Part shown: piece by piece, positions 1 through 8,540 of the stretch
Position numbering within the stretch: position 1 is the first letter of the stretch
How the letters are laid out: every line of letters starts with the position of its first letter
Source: Blastomonas sp.
GTDB taxonomy: Bacteria; Pseudomonadota; Alphaproteobacteria; Sphingomonadales; Sphingomonadaceae
Assembly (NCBI RefSeq): GCF_030373265.1
Contig: NZ_JAUCZC010000002.1
Coordinates: 153,314 to 217,313 of the forward strand
DNA length: 64,000 bases
Direction of reading: 5' to 3'
Made by a program: the position numbers and the translations under genes
The notes under the pieces: model-generated
What the model saw: the letters and a program-made list of their open reading frames with translations, nothing else
Database searches by the model: none
Told to the model about the DNA's origin: nothing

Positions 1-769
1 GCGGACCGAACAGGTTCTGCTGCAGATAGGCGCCCAGCTCCATGCCGCTGGCGACCTGGATGACATAGCCCAGAAGATCGAGCCCGATCGAATAGCTCCA
101 GATCGTGCCGGGTTCGGCGACCAGCGGCAGCGCGGCGACGCGGCGGGCGAATTCGTCGATCGGCGGAGTCGGCGCGGGCATCGGGAAGCCGGGGATCGGC
201 GTCTTGCTGACCGCCGCGGGGTTGATGCCGAGACGGTTGTATTCTTCGAGCAGCGGCCCCTTGGTGACGATGTTGTAGCCCAGGCCAGCGGTGTGCGTCA
301 TCAGATGGCGCGGGGTGATCATCGTCTTGGCGGGCACCGCATCCAGGCTGTTGGCCACATCGGTCAGCACCTTCATGTTGGCAAATTCGGGGATGAAATC
401 GGCGATCGGCTGATCGAGCCCGAGCTTGCCCTGCTCGATCAACAGCATCGCGGCCATGCCGGCGATCGGCTTGGTCATCGAATAGACGCGCCACAAAGAG
501 TTGGCATCGACCGGCGTCGGAATATCGAGCGCCAGATTGCCCGCACCGATCAGCGCCGGGGCTTGCGCGCCGAAGCCCAGCGACACCAGCATCCCGGCGA
601 CCTTCTTGCTGGAGACATAGCCTTCCACTTCCTTGCGGATGACCGCGAAATCGCCGGTTTCCATCGCACGGGCATAGCCGGGCATCGCTGCGAACAGGCC
701 GAGCAGTCCGGCAGACCCCAGGACATGGCGGCGGCTGAGGTTGGGCATCAGGTTTAATAGCTTCGACAT
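1..769 (-). CDS. Serine hydrolase of the beta-lactamase/class C family, 3' end beyond the window
   Basis: Reading leftward from ATG at 769, about 256 codons are open to the window edge, so the C-terminus is missing. The N-terminus has a twin-arginine signal (SRRHVLGSAGLLGLF), so export to the periplasm by Tat is likely. The class C/esterase nucleophile motif SxxK is visible as SMTK near residue 97, with MTHTAGLGYN and a YSIGLDLLGY segment following, typical of Pfam Beta-lactamase (PF00144) esterases, D-aminopeptidases and carboxypeptidases. A purine-rich site (CCGGAG) lies just upstream. The substrate cannot be inferred. It ends convergent-free, with mutY upstream in the same direction. Confidence 0.85.
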   Translation of the reverse strand, partial: MSKLLNLMPNLSRRHVLGSAGLLGLFAAMPGYARAMETGDFAVIRKEVEGYVSSKKVAGMLVSLGFGAQAPALIGAGNLALDIPTPVDANSLWRVYSMTKPIAGMAAMLLIEQGKLGLDQPIADFIPEFANMKVLTDVANSLDAVPAKTMITPRHLMTHTAGLGYNIVTKGPLLEEYNRLGINPAAVSKTPIPGFPMPAPTPPIDEFARRVAALPLVAEPGTIWSYSIGLDLLGYVIQVASGMELGAYLQQNLFGP

Positions 770-813
770 GATCTACTCCGGTTCATTTTGCCGCGACCTC
801 GGGCCACGCGGCT

Positions 814-1917
814 TTATCGGTGCTGAATGGCGGCGCGGGCGGCCTTGGCGAACACGGTGGGCAATCCTGCCTCCTCGATCCGTTCGACCGGCCACCAGAA
901 GGCGCCACTCAGGTTTTCAATGGCAACCTTATCGATTTGGGGGCCGCGATAAAGCGCCAATGACAGCTCGAGCGAAAAATGTGTGAAGACATGCGCGACG
1001 GCGGCCTCGACGTGCGTCCACTGGCCAGCAAGGGGCGCCGCCGCATCGCCGTCACGGCGTGCCGACCAGCCATCGTCGGGAAGCGCGCGCATCCCGCCGA
1101 GCATTCCTTTGTCGCCGCGCTGGACCAGCAGCACATGCCCGTCCTGCTCGATCCACCAGGCGGTGCCGGTGCGCTGCGGCTTTGCCTTTTTGGGCGGCTT
1201 GACCGGGAGAGATTCGGCGGTGCCGCGCGCCCGTGCCTCGCAGTACGACGCCAGCGGGCACAGCAGGCACGAAGGCGCGCGCGGGGTGCACAGGGTAGCG
1301 CCCAGATCCATCATCGCCTGGGCAAAGTCACCGGGGCGATCGGCAGGCACCATCTGTGCGACTTTCTCGCGGATTGCGGATTTGGCAGCCGGGAGCGGGG
1401 TTTGGATCGCAAACAGCCGCGCAGTCACCCGCTCGACATTGGCATCGACCACCGCCGAGGGCTGGTTGAAGGCGATCGCCGCGACGGCTGCGGCCGTATA
1501 GTCGCCCACGCCCGGAAGCAGCCGCAGCCCTGCCTCGGTATCCGGAAAGTGCCCTTGATGATCGCCTGCGACCGCACGCGCGCAGTCAATCAGGTTGCGT
1601 GCGCGGGCATAATAGCCAAGCCCGGCCCAGGCGGCGAGGACATCCTCGGCAGGCGCGGCAGCCAATGCCGCCACCGTCGGCCAGCGAGCGGTAAAGGCGT
1701 TGAAATAGCGGGTGACGGCAGCAACGGTCGTCTGCTGGAGCATCACCTCGGACAGCCACACCCGGTAGGGATCGGGCCGGATGCCCTGCCTGCTCTGCTG
1801 CGGCGCTATGCGCCAGGCAAGCGTGCGCGCGTGCAGATCATAATGCGCGAGCAGCGCCGACGCGATCGGCGACGGCTTGCGCTCATCCACAATTTTCTCG
1901 CGACACTCGACGGGCAT
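814..1917 (-). CDS. mutY: A/G-specific adenine DNA glycosylase MutY
   Basis: This 367-residue protein removes adenine mispaired with 8-oxoguanine. Visible are the catalytic Glu in LSEVMLQQT (E57), the helix-hairpin-helix LLPGVGDY (133-140) followed by the catalytic Asp in DANVERV (D159), and a 4Fe-4S cluster motif C210-x6-C217-x2-C220-x5-C226. The C-terminal third (from about 245) is the NUDIX-like 8-oxoG recognition domain. The length is normal for the family. Its start lies 14 bases from that of the divergent dciA-like gene, so the two promoters must overlap the coding ends. Confidence 0.97.
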   Translation of the reverse strand: MPVECREKIVDERKPSPIASALLAHYDLHARTLAWRIAPQQSRQGIRPDPYRVWLSEVMLQQTTVAAVTRYFNAFTARWPTVAALAAAPAEDVLAAWAGLGYYARARNLIDCARAVAGDHQGHFPDTEAGLRLLPGVGDYTAAAVAAIAFNQPSAVVDANVERVTARLFAIQTPLPAAKSAIREKVAQMVPADRPGDFAQAMMDLGATLCTPRAPSCLLCPLASYCEARARGTAESLPVKPPKKAKPQRTGTAWWIEQDGHVLLVQRGDKGMLGGMRALPDDGWSARRDGDAAAPLAGQWTHVEAAVAHVFTHFSLELSLALYRGPQIDKVAIENLSGAFWWPVERIEEAGLPTVFAKAARAAIQHR

Positions 1918-1931
1918 GGTCCGGCTATGCC

Positions 1932-2597
1932 ATGGTCGGCAGCGATATGGAACGCGATAAGCCCCTTGCTACCAAGCCGTGCAAAAAGGCCGCACCGCCA
2001 CCCGCACGCCCCGTCAAACGGCGCGGCGGCGAGGCGCGCGGCATCGCCGACCTGATTCCGGCGATCGGCGAGACCAGCTTCCGGCGCTTCGGCTTCGTCC
2101 AGAGCAATCTGGTCAGCCGCTGGGCGGAGATCGCCGGACCCCGCTATGCCGCGATGGCCAGCCCCGAATCGATCGCCTTCCCGCGCGGCCAGAAGGCGCA
2201 AGGCACGCTCAACCTCGTCGTCACCAGCGCGACCGCGATCTTCATGCAGCATGCCGAGCCCGAGATCATATCCCGGGTGAACCGCTTTTTCGGCTATGAA
2301 GCGGTGGTGCGGGTCAAATACCGCCACGGCGCGCTCAGCCGTCCGCTGCGGCCCGAACCGCGCCCCGCAGCGCCGCCCTCGCTCAAGCCGATCAGCATTG
2401 CCCCCGCCGACGGGCTGAAGCCGATTGGCGATCCCGAACTGCAGACGGTGCTCGAATCGCTGGCGCGCTCGATGGCCGAGAAAGAGGCGCGCGAGGATGC
2501 CGCGCAAAAGCCTCGTGCAGCCCCGGTTCAGATCAAAAGCGACAATCTCAAACCCGTGCGCCTGTTTGCGCCCCCAATATCCGACGAGGCCCATTGA
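1932..2597 (+). CDS. DUF721 (DciA-like) protein, putative replicative helicase loader
   Basis: A 221-residue basic protein. The DUF721 core lies at about residues 35-130 (IADLIPAIGETSFRRFGF... LVSRWAEIAG... IMQHAEPEIISRVNRFFGY). DUF721/DciA proteins load or assist DnaB in bacteria that lack DnaC/DnaI; this role is known for the family and inferred here. The C-terminal 90 residues are low-complexity and charged, probably disordered. A second in-frame ATG at 1947 (MERDKP) is an alternative start. The stop codon overlaps the start of the following dsbA-like gene (TGATG), suggesting translational coupling. Confidence 0.85.
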   Translation: MVGSDMERDKPLATKPCKKAAPPPARPVKRRGGEARGIADLIPAIGETSFRRFGFVQSNLVSRWAEIAGPRYAAMASPESIAFPRGQKAQGTLNLVVTSATAIFMQHAEPEIISRVNRFFGYEAVVRVKYRHGALSRPLRPEPRPAAPPSLKPISIAPADGLKPIGDPELQTVLESLARSMAEKEAREDAAQKPRAAPVQIKSDNLKPVRLFAPPISDEAH

Positions 2598-3313
2598 TGA
2601 ACGCGCCCCTGCGCCCCCTGATCGCTTTGACTGTTTTTGCCCTCACTGCTACCTCTGCTGCGCTGCTGAGCACGGCCGGGAGCGCGCAAACCGCAACCGC
2701 CGCCTGGACCGAGAAGGTCAGCCAGTCGGATGTCGGCGGCCATGTGCTGGGCAACACCGCCGCACCGCAGAAAATCGTCGAGTATATGAGCTATACCTGC
2801 CCCCACTGCGCGGCGTTCGAGCAGGATTCGAACCCGGCACTGGCCAGTGGCTTTATCGCGGGCGGCAAGACCAGCCTCGAGGTACGCAATTTCATCCGCG
2901 ATCCGGTCGACCTCACCGTCGCATTGCTGGCACGCTGCGGCGAACCGCGCAGCTTCTTCCGCCGCCACAAGGGCCTGCTCGGCAGCCAGAAGACCTGGCT
3001 GGGCAAGGCGGGCAGCATGGGCCGCGATGGCCAGGCCGCCTGGTATCAGGGCGATACCAACACCCGGCTGCAGCGCATCGCCAGCGATCTTGGCCTTTAC
3101 GACGAACTGCGCCGTCACGCGCCGCTCGCCACCGATGCGCAGATCAACGCCTGCCTTGCCAACAAGGCCGAGCAGACCAAGGTGCTGGCGATGACCAAGT
3201 TCGCCACCGACACGGTCAAGGTCACAGGCACGCCAAGCTTCACGCTCGGCGGCAAATTGCTGCCGAACGTGTATGACTGGAAAAGTCTGGAACCGCTGCT
3301 GGCCAGCCGCTAA
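2597..3313 (+). CDS. DsbA-family thiol:disulfide oxidoreductase, exported
   Basis: A 238-residue protein with a Sec-type signal peptide (residues 1 to about 30, ending AGSAQ) and a thioredoxin-fold DsbA-like domain with active-site CPHC at 68-71 and a cis-Pro segment (TGTPSFTLGG) near the C-terminus. It should act in periplasmic disulfide formation or isomerisation. ATG 2597 is chosen over an in-frame TTG one codon earlier; GACGAGG about 9 bases upstream serves as ribosome binding site. It overlaps the dciA-like stop by one base and is followed by a paralogous lipoprotein, so the two oxidoreductases form a pair. Confidence 0.92.
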   Translation: MNAPLRPLIALTVFALTATSAALLSTAGSAQTATAAWTEKVSQSDVGGHVLGNTAAPQKIVEYMSYTCPHCAAFEQDSNPALASGFIAGGKTSLEVRNFIRDPVDLTVALLARCGEPRSFFRRHKGLLGSQKTWLGKAGSMGRDGQAAWYQGDTNTRLQRIASDLGLYDELRRHAPLATDAQINACLANKAEQTKVLAMTKFATDTVKVTGTPSFTLGGKLLPNVYDWKSLEPLLASR

Positions 3314-3343
3314 AGCGGGGCGAGATCGAATATTCCTACCCTG

Positions 3344-3491
3344 AAAATCCTCTCCCGGAACGGGGAGGTGGCAGCCCGCAGGGCTGACGGAGGGGAAGCG
3401 TTCTGGTTGCTATCGCAGATGTGCGCGCGACCCCGCTGCCCCTCCACCATCCTGACGGATGGTCCCCCTCCCCGTAACCGGGGAGGATTTT
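3344..3491. repeat. Palindromic intergenic repeat, family 1 (full-length copy)
   Basis: About 148 bp between the two dsbA-like genes. It begins AAAATCCTCTCCCGG and ends CCGGGGAGGATTTT, giving terminal inverted repeats; inside are complementary blocks with GGGGAGG and CCCCTCCACC. A longer copy with the same ends and internal blocks lies at 44870-45032, and a minimal hairpin copy at 21855-21886. No coding potential is seen. The architecture is that of a small non-autonomous element or REP-like repeat. Confidence 0.75.
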
Positions 3492-3519
3492 CAAGCCAAA
3501 CCGCAAGGACCCTGCCCCT

Positions 3520-4266
3520 ATGAAGCGTATTGCCAGCCTGATTGCCCTGCCCCTGATGCTGTCGCTTGCCGCATGTGGCGGCGAAGCGGACACGACAGCG
3601 GAAGGTGCCGCCACCAGCGAGCCGATCGCGGCGATTCCGGCGCCCGCAGACAAGGCCTGGGCCGAAACGGTCACCAAGACGCCCGACGGCTATTATGTTC
3701 TGGGCAACCCCGAAGCCCCGATCAAGCTGGTCGAATACGCCTCGCTGACCTGCAGCCATTGTGCCGATTTTGCCGAGACCGCCTTTGCCACCATTCGCGA
3801 CAAATATGTCGCCAGCGGCCGGGTAAGCTTCGAACTGCGCAACTTCGTCCGTGAGCCGCTCGATCTCACCGCATCGATGCTGACTCGCTGCGGCCCGCAG
3901 GAAAGCTATTTCGCTCTCACCGAGCAGGTGCTCGAGAACCAGGCGGACATCTTCACCAAGGCGCAGGCGATGGGCCAGCAGCGCTTCGATCAAGTGCTGG
4001 CGCTCCCCGACAACCAGCGCTATGTCGCGCTCGCCGAAGCCACGGGCCTCACCGACTTTTTTGCCCAGCGCGGCATCTCGCGCGATCAGTCCAACCAGTG
4101 CCTGACCAACATCGACGCCGCACGCGCGATGGCCGATGCTACCGGCAAGGCGACACGCGAGGACAATATCCAGGGCACGCCGACCTTCTTCCTCAACGGC
4201 CGTCAGGTGAGCTTCACCGGCTGGCCGGCATTGGAAGCAGAAATCCAGGCTATGGGAGCGCGTTAA
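3520..4266 (+). CDS. DsbA-family thiol oxidoreductase lipoprotein
   Basis: A 248-residue paralogue of the preceding gene. The N-terminus is a lipoprotein signal with lipobox LAAC (Cys19), followed by an Ala/Glu-rich linker (20-45) and a DsbA-like domain with active-site CSHC at 78-81 and cis-Pro segment QGTPTFFLNG. It is expected to be membrane-anchored in the periplasm. Having one soluble and one lipidated copy side by side suggests a division of labour, for example a substrate-specific oxidase versus a reductant-coupled one, but this is inference. It is separated from the first copy by the palindromic repeat. Confidence 0.92.
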   Translation: MKRIASLIALPLMLSLAACGGEADTTAEGAATSEPIAAIPAPADKAWAETVTKTPDGYYVLGNPEAPIKLVEYASLTCSHCADFAETAFATIRDKYVASGRVSFELRNFVREPLDLTASMLTRCGPQESYFALTEQVLENQADIFTKAQAMGQQRFDQVLALPDNQRYVALAEATGLTDFFAQRGISRDQSNQCLTNIDAARAMADATGKATREDNIQGTPTFFLNGRQVSFTGWPALEAEIQAMGAR

Positions 4267-4375
4267 GCTGGACCAAGGGGGGCTGATCGACACGGACGAC
4301 GACCGGGCGGCGACTTCCGGCACGACGGTCGGCGCCCCCCCGGTCATCAGTGCGCCCCAAGTTATCAGTGCGCCG

Positions 4376-7300
4376 ATGCGGTTCAAGCGGCTCAAGCTGA
4401 GCGGCTTCAAGAGCTTCGTCGAACCGGCCGAACTCAGGATCGAGCCGGGACTGACCGGCATCGTCGGCCCCAATGGCTGCGGCAAGTCCAACCTGCTCGA
4501 GGCGATCCGCTGGGTGATGGGCGAAAGCTCCGCCAAGTCGATGCGCGGCGGCGGCATGGAAGACGTGATCTTCGCCGGAACCGCCACCCGCCCGGCACGC
4601 AACTTCGCCGAGGTTGCGCTGCTCACCGAGGTCAGCCAGCCGGTGCTGGCGGCGGTCTCGGTCGAGGACGGCGAACTCGAAGTGGTCCGCCGGATCGAAC
4701 GCGGCGCGGGCAGCGCCTATCGCGCCAACGGCCGCGACGTGCGCGCCAAGGATGTCGCCTTGCTGTTCGCCGATGCCGCCACCGGCGCGCACAGCCCGGC
4801 CCTGGTCAGCCAGGGACGGATTGCCGCCGTCATTTCCGCAAGGCCAGCCGAGCGCCGCCAGATGCTCGAGGAAGCCGCCGGCATCGCGGGCCTTCATGTC
4901 CGCCGCAAGGATGCCGAGCAAAAACTGCGCGCGACCGAGGCCAATCTCGAGCGGTTGCAACAGGTGCTGGGCGACATGGAGGCGCGTGCGCTCACGCTGG
5001 CCAAGCAGGCACGCGCCGCCGAACGCTATCGTGCGCTCAGCCGCGAGATCGCGGTCGCCGAAGCGCGTGCGCTGTTCGCGCGCTGGCGGTCTGCAGCCGA
5101 GGCAGCCAAGCAGGCGCGCGACGAGGCGGCCGCAGCAGAGGCACAGGTCCATGCCGCACATCAGGCCCAGACCGACGCACAGGCCAGCCAGCGAACCGCG
5201 ATCGAGACGCTGGCGACCGTCCGCACCACGTTGCAGACCGCGCGCGAAACCAGCCAGTCGCTGGGGCACCAGCTGACGACGCTGACCGCAGAGCGCGATG
5301 CCGCGACGCAGCGGCTGGCCGATCTTGACCGGCAGCAGACACGCATCTCCGAGGACAGCGCGCGCGAGGACCGGCTCACCCACGATGCCACCGCCGCGCT
5401 CGAGCGGCTTGAGGCCGAAAACGCGCGCGTCCAGTCGGACGTTGCCGGCGAAGAGGCACGCGGTCCGGCGCTGGCCCAGGCGCAGGATGGTGCCGAACGC
5501 GCGGTGCGCGAGGCGGAGGTAGCGCTCGCCGAGGCCCGCGCCGAGCTGGCGCGCGCCGATGCCGACATCAAGGTGGCAGACGCCGCCCTCGTGACCGCGC
5601 AGACGCGCGAACGCCGCGCAACCGAAGAGCTCGACCGGACCCGCGCGCAGCTTGCCAACCTTGGCGATGCGACCGCGCTGGCCGGGCTGCGCGACGAGGC
5701 GCTGGCGGACTGCGCCCGCGCGACTGCGGATCGCGAGGCCGCGGCCAGGGCGCTGGCCGAGGCGCAATCGGGCCGCGACGCGCTGGTATCGGCCCGCGAT
5801 ATCGCCCAGTCCGATCTCGCCACCTTGCGCGCGGAGACCAACGCGATGGTCCGCGAGATCGACGCGCTCGCGCGCGACCTCGCCAAACGGTCGGGCAGCG
5901 GCGACCGCGCGCTTGATCAAGTGGAGGCCGACAAGGGCTTCGAGAAGGCGCTGGCGGCGGCCTTGGGGGACGATCTGGCCGCGGTCATCGGCGATGCCAC
6001 GGGCGACGGGCATTTCTGGACCGGGTGTATTGATGTGCCCGGGCATGGCACTTTGCCGGAAGGTTGCGTCTGGCTGAGCGATCATGTCCGCGCGCCTGGT
6101 GCGCTGCACGCCCGGCTGGCGCTGATCATGGTGTGCGACACCGATACCGGCCAGCCGCTGGATGCTGGCATGCGGCTGGTCACCCGCGATGGGCGGATGC
6201 GGCGCTGGGACGGTTTCGTTTCGTCAGGCGACGGCGCGGGCGCTGCCGAACGGCTCGAACGGCGCACCCGGCTGACCGAGCTCGAGGCGGCTCGGCCCGC
6301 GCTCGAAGCGAGCGTGCAGTCCGCCGAAGCAATGCTGTCCGAAAGCCAGCAGCGGCTTGCAGATCTGCAGACCCGGATCGCCTCCGGAACCGCCGCGCTC
6401 AACGCCGCCGAGGTCGCCGAACGCCAGGCGCTGCGCGACCGCGACCAGGCCGAGCACGCGCTCACCCGCGATGCCGAGCGCCGCGACGATCTGGCCGAGC
6501 GGATCGAGCGGTTGAGCCAGGACGCTGCTGCGGCGCTGACCGAGCACGCCGCAGCGCAGGCAGCGCGGGCCGCCCTGCCCGATGGCGCCGCGCAGCGTGA
6601 GCAGGTGACCCTGCTTGCCGAACGGACACAGGCTGCGCAGACCGCGTTGCGCTCCGCCCACGCCGCACTGGCCGCACAGGGTCAGGCGCTGGCCGCGCTG
6701 CGCGAGCGCCGCGCCACGGTGCGCGCCGAGATCAGGGGCTGGCAGGGCCGCTCAGGCGAGGCGGCGCAGCGGCTGCGCGACATGCAGATGCGCGCCGCCG
6801 AACTCGCCGCTGAGCGCGAAGCCATCGTCGGAAAGCCTGAGGCGCTAGGCGGGCAGATTGCTGCTCTGGAGCAGGCAGCGAACGCGGCGCGCACGAACCA
6901 GGCGCAGGCCGAGATCGACGCGGGCGATGCCGAAAAGGCACTCGTCGAAGCCGAACGCATCGCCGCCGCCACTGCCGAAACCCTGGCGCTGGCGCGCGAG
7001 CAGCGCGCGGGCGCAACGGCGCGCGCCGAGCACCAGGACCAGCGCCGCATCGAGCTAGCCCAGGGTTGCGGCGAGCGCTTCCAGTGCCCGCCCCCGGTGT
7101 TGCCCGAGCGCTTCGGCTTCGATCCCGCCGACATCGACAGCGCAGAGACCGAAGCTTCCGAGCATGACCGTCTGGCACAGGCCCGCGAGCGGCTGGGCGC
7201 GGTCAACCTGATCGCCGCCGACGAACTCGCCACGCTGGAAACCGACATGGCGACGATCCGCGCCGAGCACGACGAGCTGGTCGAGGCGATCGCGCGGCTG

Positions 7301-7819
7301 CGCGGCTCGATCGGCGCGCTCAACCGCGAGGGGCGCCAGCGGCTGCTCGCGGCCTTTGCGGCGGTGGATGGGCATTTTCGCGAGCTGTTCGCGCGGCTGT
7401 TCAACGGTGGCAAGGCGCATCTCGAGCTGATCGACAGCGACGATCCGCTGGAGGCGGGGCTCGAGATCATGGCGCAGCCGCCGGGCAAGCGGCTGTCGTC
7501 GCTGACGTTGCTGTCGGGCGGCGAACAGGCACTGACCGCGGTCGCGCTGATCTTCGGCCTGTTCCTCACCAACCCGGCCCCCATCTGCGTGCTCGACGAA
7601 GTCGATGCGCCGCTTGATGACGCCAATATCGACCGTTTCTGCGACCTGCTCGACCACATGGCCCGCCTTACCGACACCCGCTACCTGATCGTCACGCACA
7701 ACGCGGTGACGATGAGCCGCATGCACCGGCTGTTTGGCGTGACGATGATCGAACAGGGGGTGAGCCGGCTGGTGTCGGTGGATCTGGGCGGCGCTGTCGA
7801 TCTGCTGGCGGCGGAATAG
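4376..7819 (+). CDS. smc: Chromosome segregation SMC ATPase
   Basis: 1147 residues. Walker A GPNGCGKSN sits at 31-39, long Ala/Glu/Arg-rich coiled coils flank a hinge at roughly 505-620, and the C-terminal head carries the ABC signature LSGGEQ (from 1046) and Walker B with catalytic Glu CVLDE (about 1071-1075), followed by the H-loop region VTHN. SMC with ScpAB compacts and segregates the chromosome. The frame is open further upstream to the preceding stop but contains no ATG, GTG or TTG codon, so ATG 4376 is the start; no good ribosome binding site is seen. Confidence 0.97.
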   Translation: MRFKRLKLSGFKSFVEPAELRIEPGLTGIVGPNGCGKSNLLEAIRWVMGESSAKSMRGGGMEDVIFAGTATRPARNFAEVALLTEVSQPVLAAVSVEDGELEVVRRIERGAGSAYRANGRDVRAKDVALLFADAATGAHSPALVSQGRIAAVISARPAERRQMLEEAAGIAGLHVRRKDAEQKLRATEANLERLQQVLGDMEARALTLAKQARAAERYRALSREIAVAEARALFARWRSAAEAAKQARDEAAAAEAQVHAAHQAQTDAQASQRTAIETLATVRTTLQTARETSQSLGHQLTTLTAERDAATQRLADLDRQQTRISEDSAREDRLTHDATAALERLEAENARVQSDVAGEEARGPALAQAQDGAERAVREAEVALAEARAELARADADIKVADAALVTAQTRERRATEELDRTRAQLANLGDATALAGLRDEALADCARATADREAAARALAEAQSGRDALVSARDIAQSDLATLRAETNAMVREIDALARDLAKRSGSGDRALDQVEADKGFEKALAAALGDDLAAVIGDATGDGHFWTGCIDVPGHGTLPEGCVWLSDHVRAPGALHARLALIMVCDTDTGQPLDAGMRLVTRDGRMRRWDGFVSSGDGAGAAERLERRTRLTELEAARPALEASVQSAEAMLSESQQRLADLQTRIASGTAALNAAEVAERQALRDRDQAEHALTRDAERRDDLAERIERLSQDAAAALTEHAAAQAARAALPDGAAQREQVTLLAERTQAAQTALRSAHAALAAQGQALAALRERRATVRAEIRGWQGRSGEAAQRLRDMQMRAAELAAEREAIVGKPEALGGQIAALEQAANAARTNQAQAEIDAGDAEKALVEAERIAAATAETLALAREQRAGATARAEHQDQRRIELAQGCGERFQCPPPVLPERFGFDPADIDSAETEASEHDRLAQARERLGAVNLIAADELATLETDMATIRAEHDELVEAIARLRGSIGALNREGRQRLLAAFAAVDGHFRELFARLFNGGKAHLELIDSDDPLEAGLEIMAQPPGKRLSSLTLLSGGEQALTAVALIFGLFLTNPAPICVLDEVDAPLDDANIDRFCDLLDHMARLTDTRYLIVTHNAVTMSRMHRLFGVTMIEQGVSRLVSVDLGGAVDLLAAE

Positions 7820-7820
7820 G

Positions 7821-7851
7821 TTGACGCAAGGAGTTTATGTAGTTACATAAA
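7821..7851 (+). promoter_or_regulatory. brnTA promoter with palindromic operator
   Basis: TTGACG at 7821-7826 and TACATA at 7844-7849 form a -35/-10 pair with 17-base spacing, starting directly after the smc stop. A perfect inverted repeat, TTTATGTA-GT-TACATAAA (7834-7851), covers the spacer and -10. Toxin-antitoxin operons are usually autorepressed through such sites by the DNA-binding antitoxin, here the ribbon-helix-helix protein BrnA. Confidence 0.75.
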
Positions 7852-7863
7852 GGCCGGTTGTCG

Positions 7864-8136
7864 ATGAACATCGAGTTCGACAAAACCAAGCAACGGGTAA
7901 CGCTCGCGGAGCGAGGGTTGGATTTTGCTCGGTTCGGTGAATTGAACGACGGCCCGACATTTACTCAGCAAGACACCCACTTTGATTATCCCGAACCGAG
8001 ATTTCAGACGTATGGACTGCTGGACGGGCGCTTGGTCATGGCAGCCTGGACACCCATAAGAGGTGGTGTCCGCGTCATTTCGATGAGGAAATGCAATGAG
8101 CGAGAACAGGCAAAATTCAACGGCCGACTGGGATGA
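7864..8136 (+). CDS. brnT: BrnT-family type II toxin
   Basis: 90 residues, matching BrnT proteins: an N-terminal IEFDKTK, a central hydrophobic LDFARF segment, and a C-terminal GVRVISMRKCNEREQAKF equivalent to the conserved RIISARxAxxxE region. BrnT has a RelE-like fold and cleaves RNA. ATG 7864 is preferred over TTG 7858 because AAAGG lies about 10 bases upstream. It overlaps brnA by 41 bases, the usual toxin-first arrangement of this family. The position 12 correspond to Thr-Leu rather than the Asn/Lys-His seen in many BrnT, so activity is not certain. Confidence 0.85.
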   Translation: MNIEFDKTKQRVTLAERGLDFARFGELNDGPTFTQQDTHFDYPEPRFQTYGLLDGRLVMAAWTPIRGGVRVISMRKCNEREQAKFNGRLG

Positions 8137-8380
8137 CGATGATCTGCCGGAATGGACCGACGATCAATTCGATCGCGCAGAGTTCCGAATCGGCGGCAAA
8201 CTCATCCGTCCCGCCGATGGCACCCTCACCAAGCCTGGCCGCCCAAAATCCGACAACCCCAAGCAGCAGGTAACCCTGCGGCTGGACAGTGCGGTGCTCG
8301 AAGGCTTCCGCGCCACGGGCCCGGGATGGCAGAGCCGGATCAACGCGGAATTGCGCAAGGCGCTCAAGCTCGACGGCTGA
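8096..8380 (+). CDS. brnA: BrnA-family antitoxin
   Basis: 94 residues. The acidic N-terminus (DWDDDDLPEWTDDQFDRAEF) should bind the toxin, and the C-terminal half (KQQVTLRLDSAVLEGFRA...GWQSRINAELRKAL, about 60-90) is a ribbon-helix-helix DNA-binding domain typical of BrnA. It neutralises BrnT and should repress the operon at the inverted repeat 7834-7851. The start ATG lies inside brnT, preceded by AGGAAA. Confidence 0.9.
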   Translation: MSENRQNSTADWDDDDLPEWTDDQFDRAEFRIGGKLIRPADGTLTKPGRPKSDNPKQQVTLRLDSAVLEGFRATGPGWQSRINAELRKALKLDG

Positions 8381-8540
8381 CCAGCCCCGTTCGCCGCAGC
8401 CGTTGCGCTGGCGGCAGCAACGATATCACCGTTCGTGGGTATGCTTTGGAAAGCCAATTTCTGGTGTCCGCAGCCGCGTCCATTTTTCCTGCAAGGAATA
8501 ATCTGGGGTGAGCCTTGGGCCAATCGTGCTAGGCGCAACA

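Noticed and set aside
4250..6109. Long minus-strand open frame (619 codons) opposite smc
   Set aside because: It mirrors the third-position GC bias of smc, has no family motifs and no start signal; shadow of the real gene.
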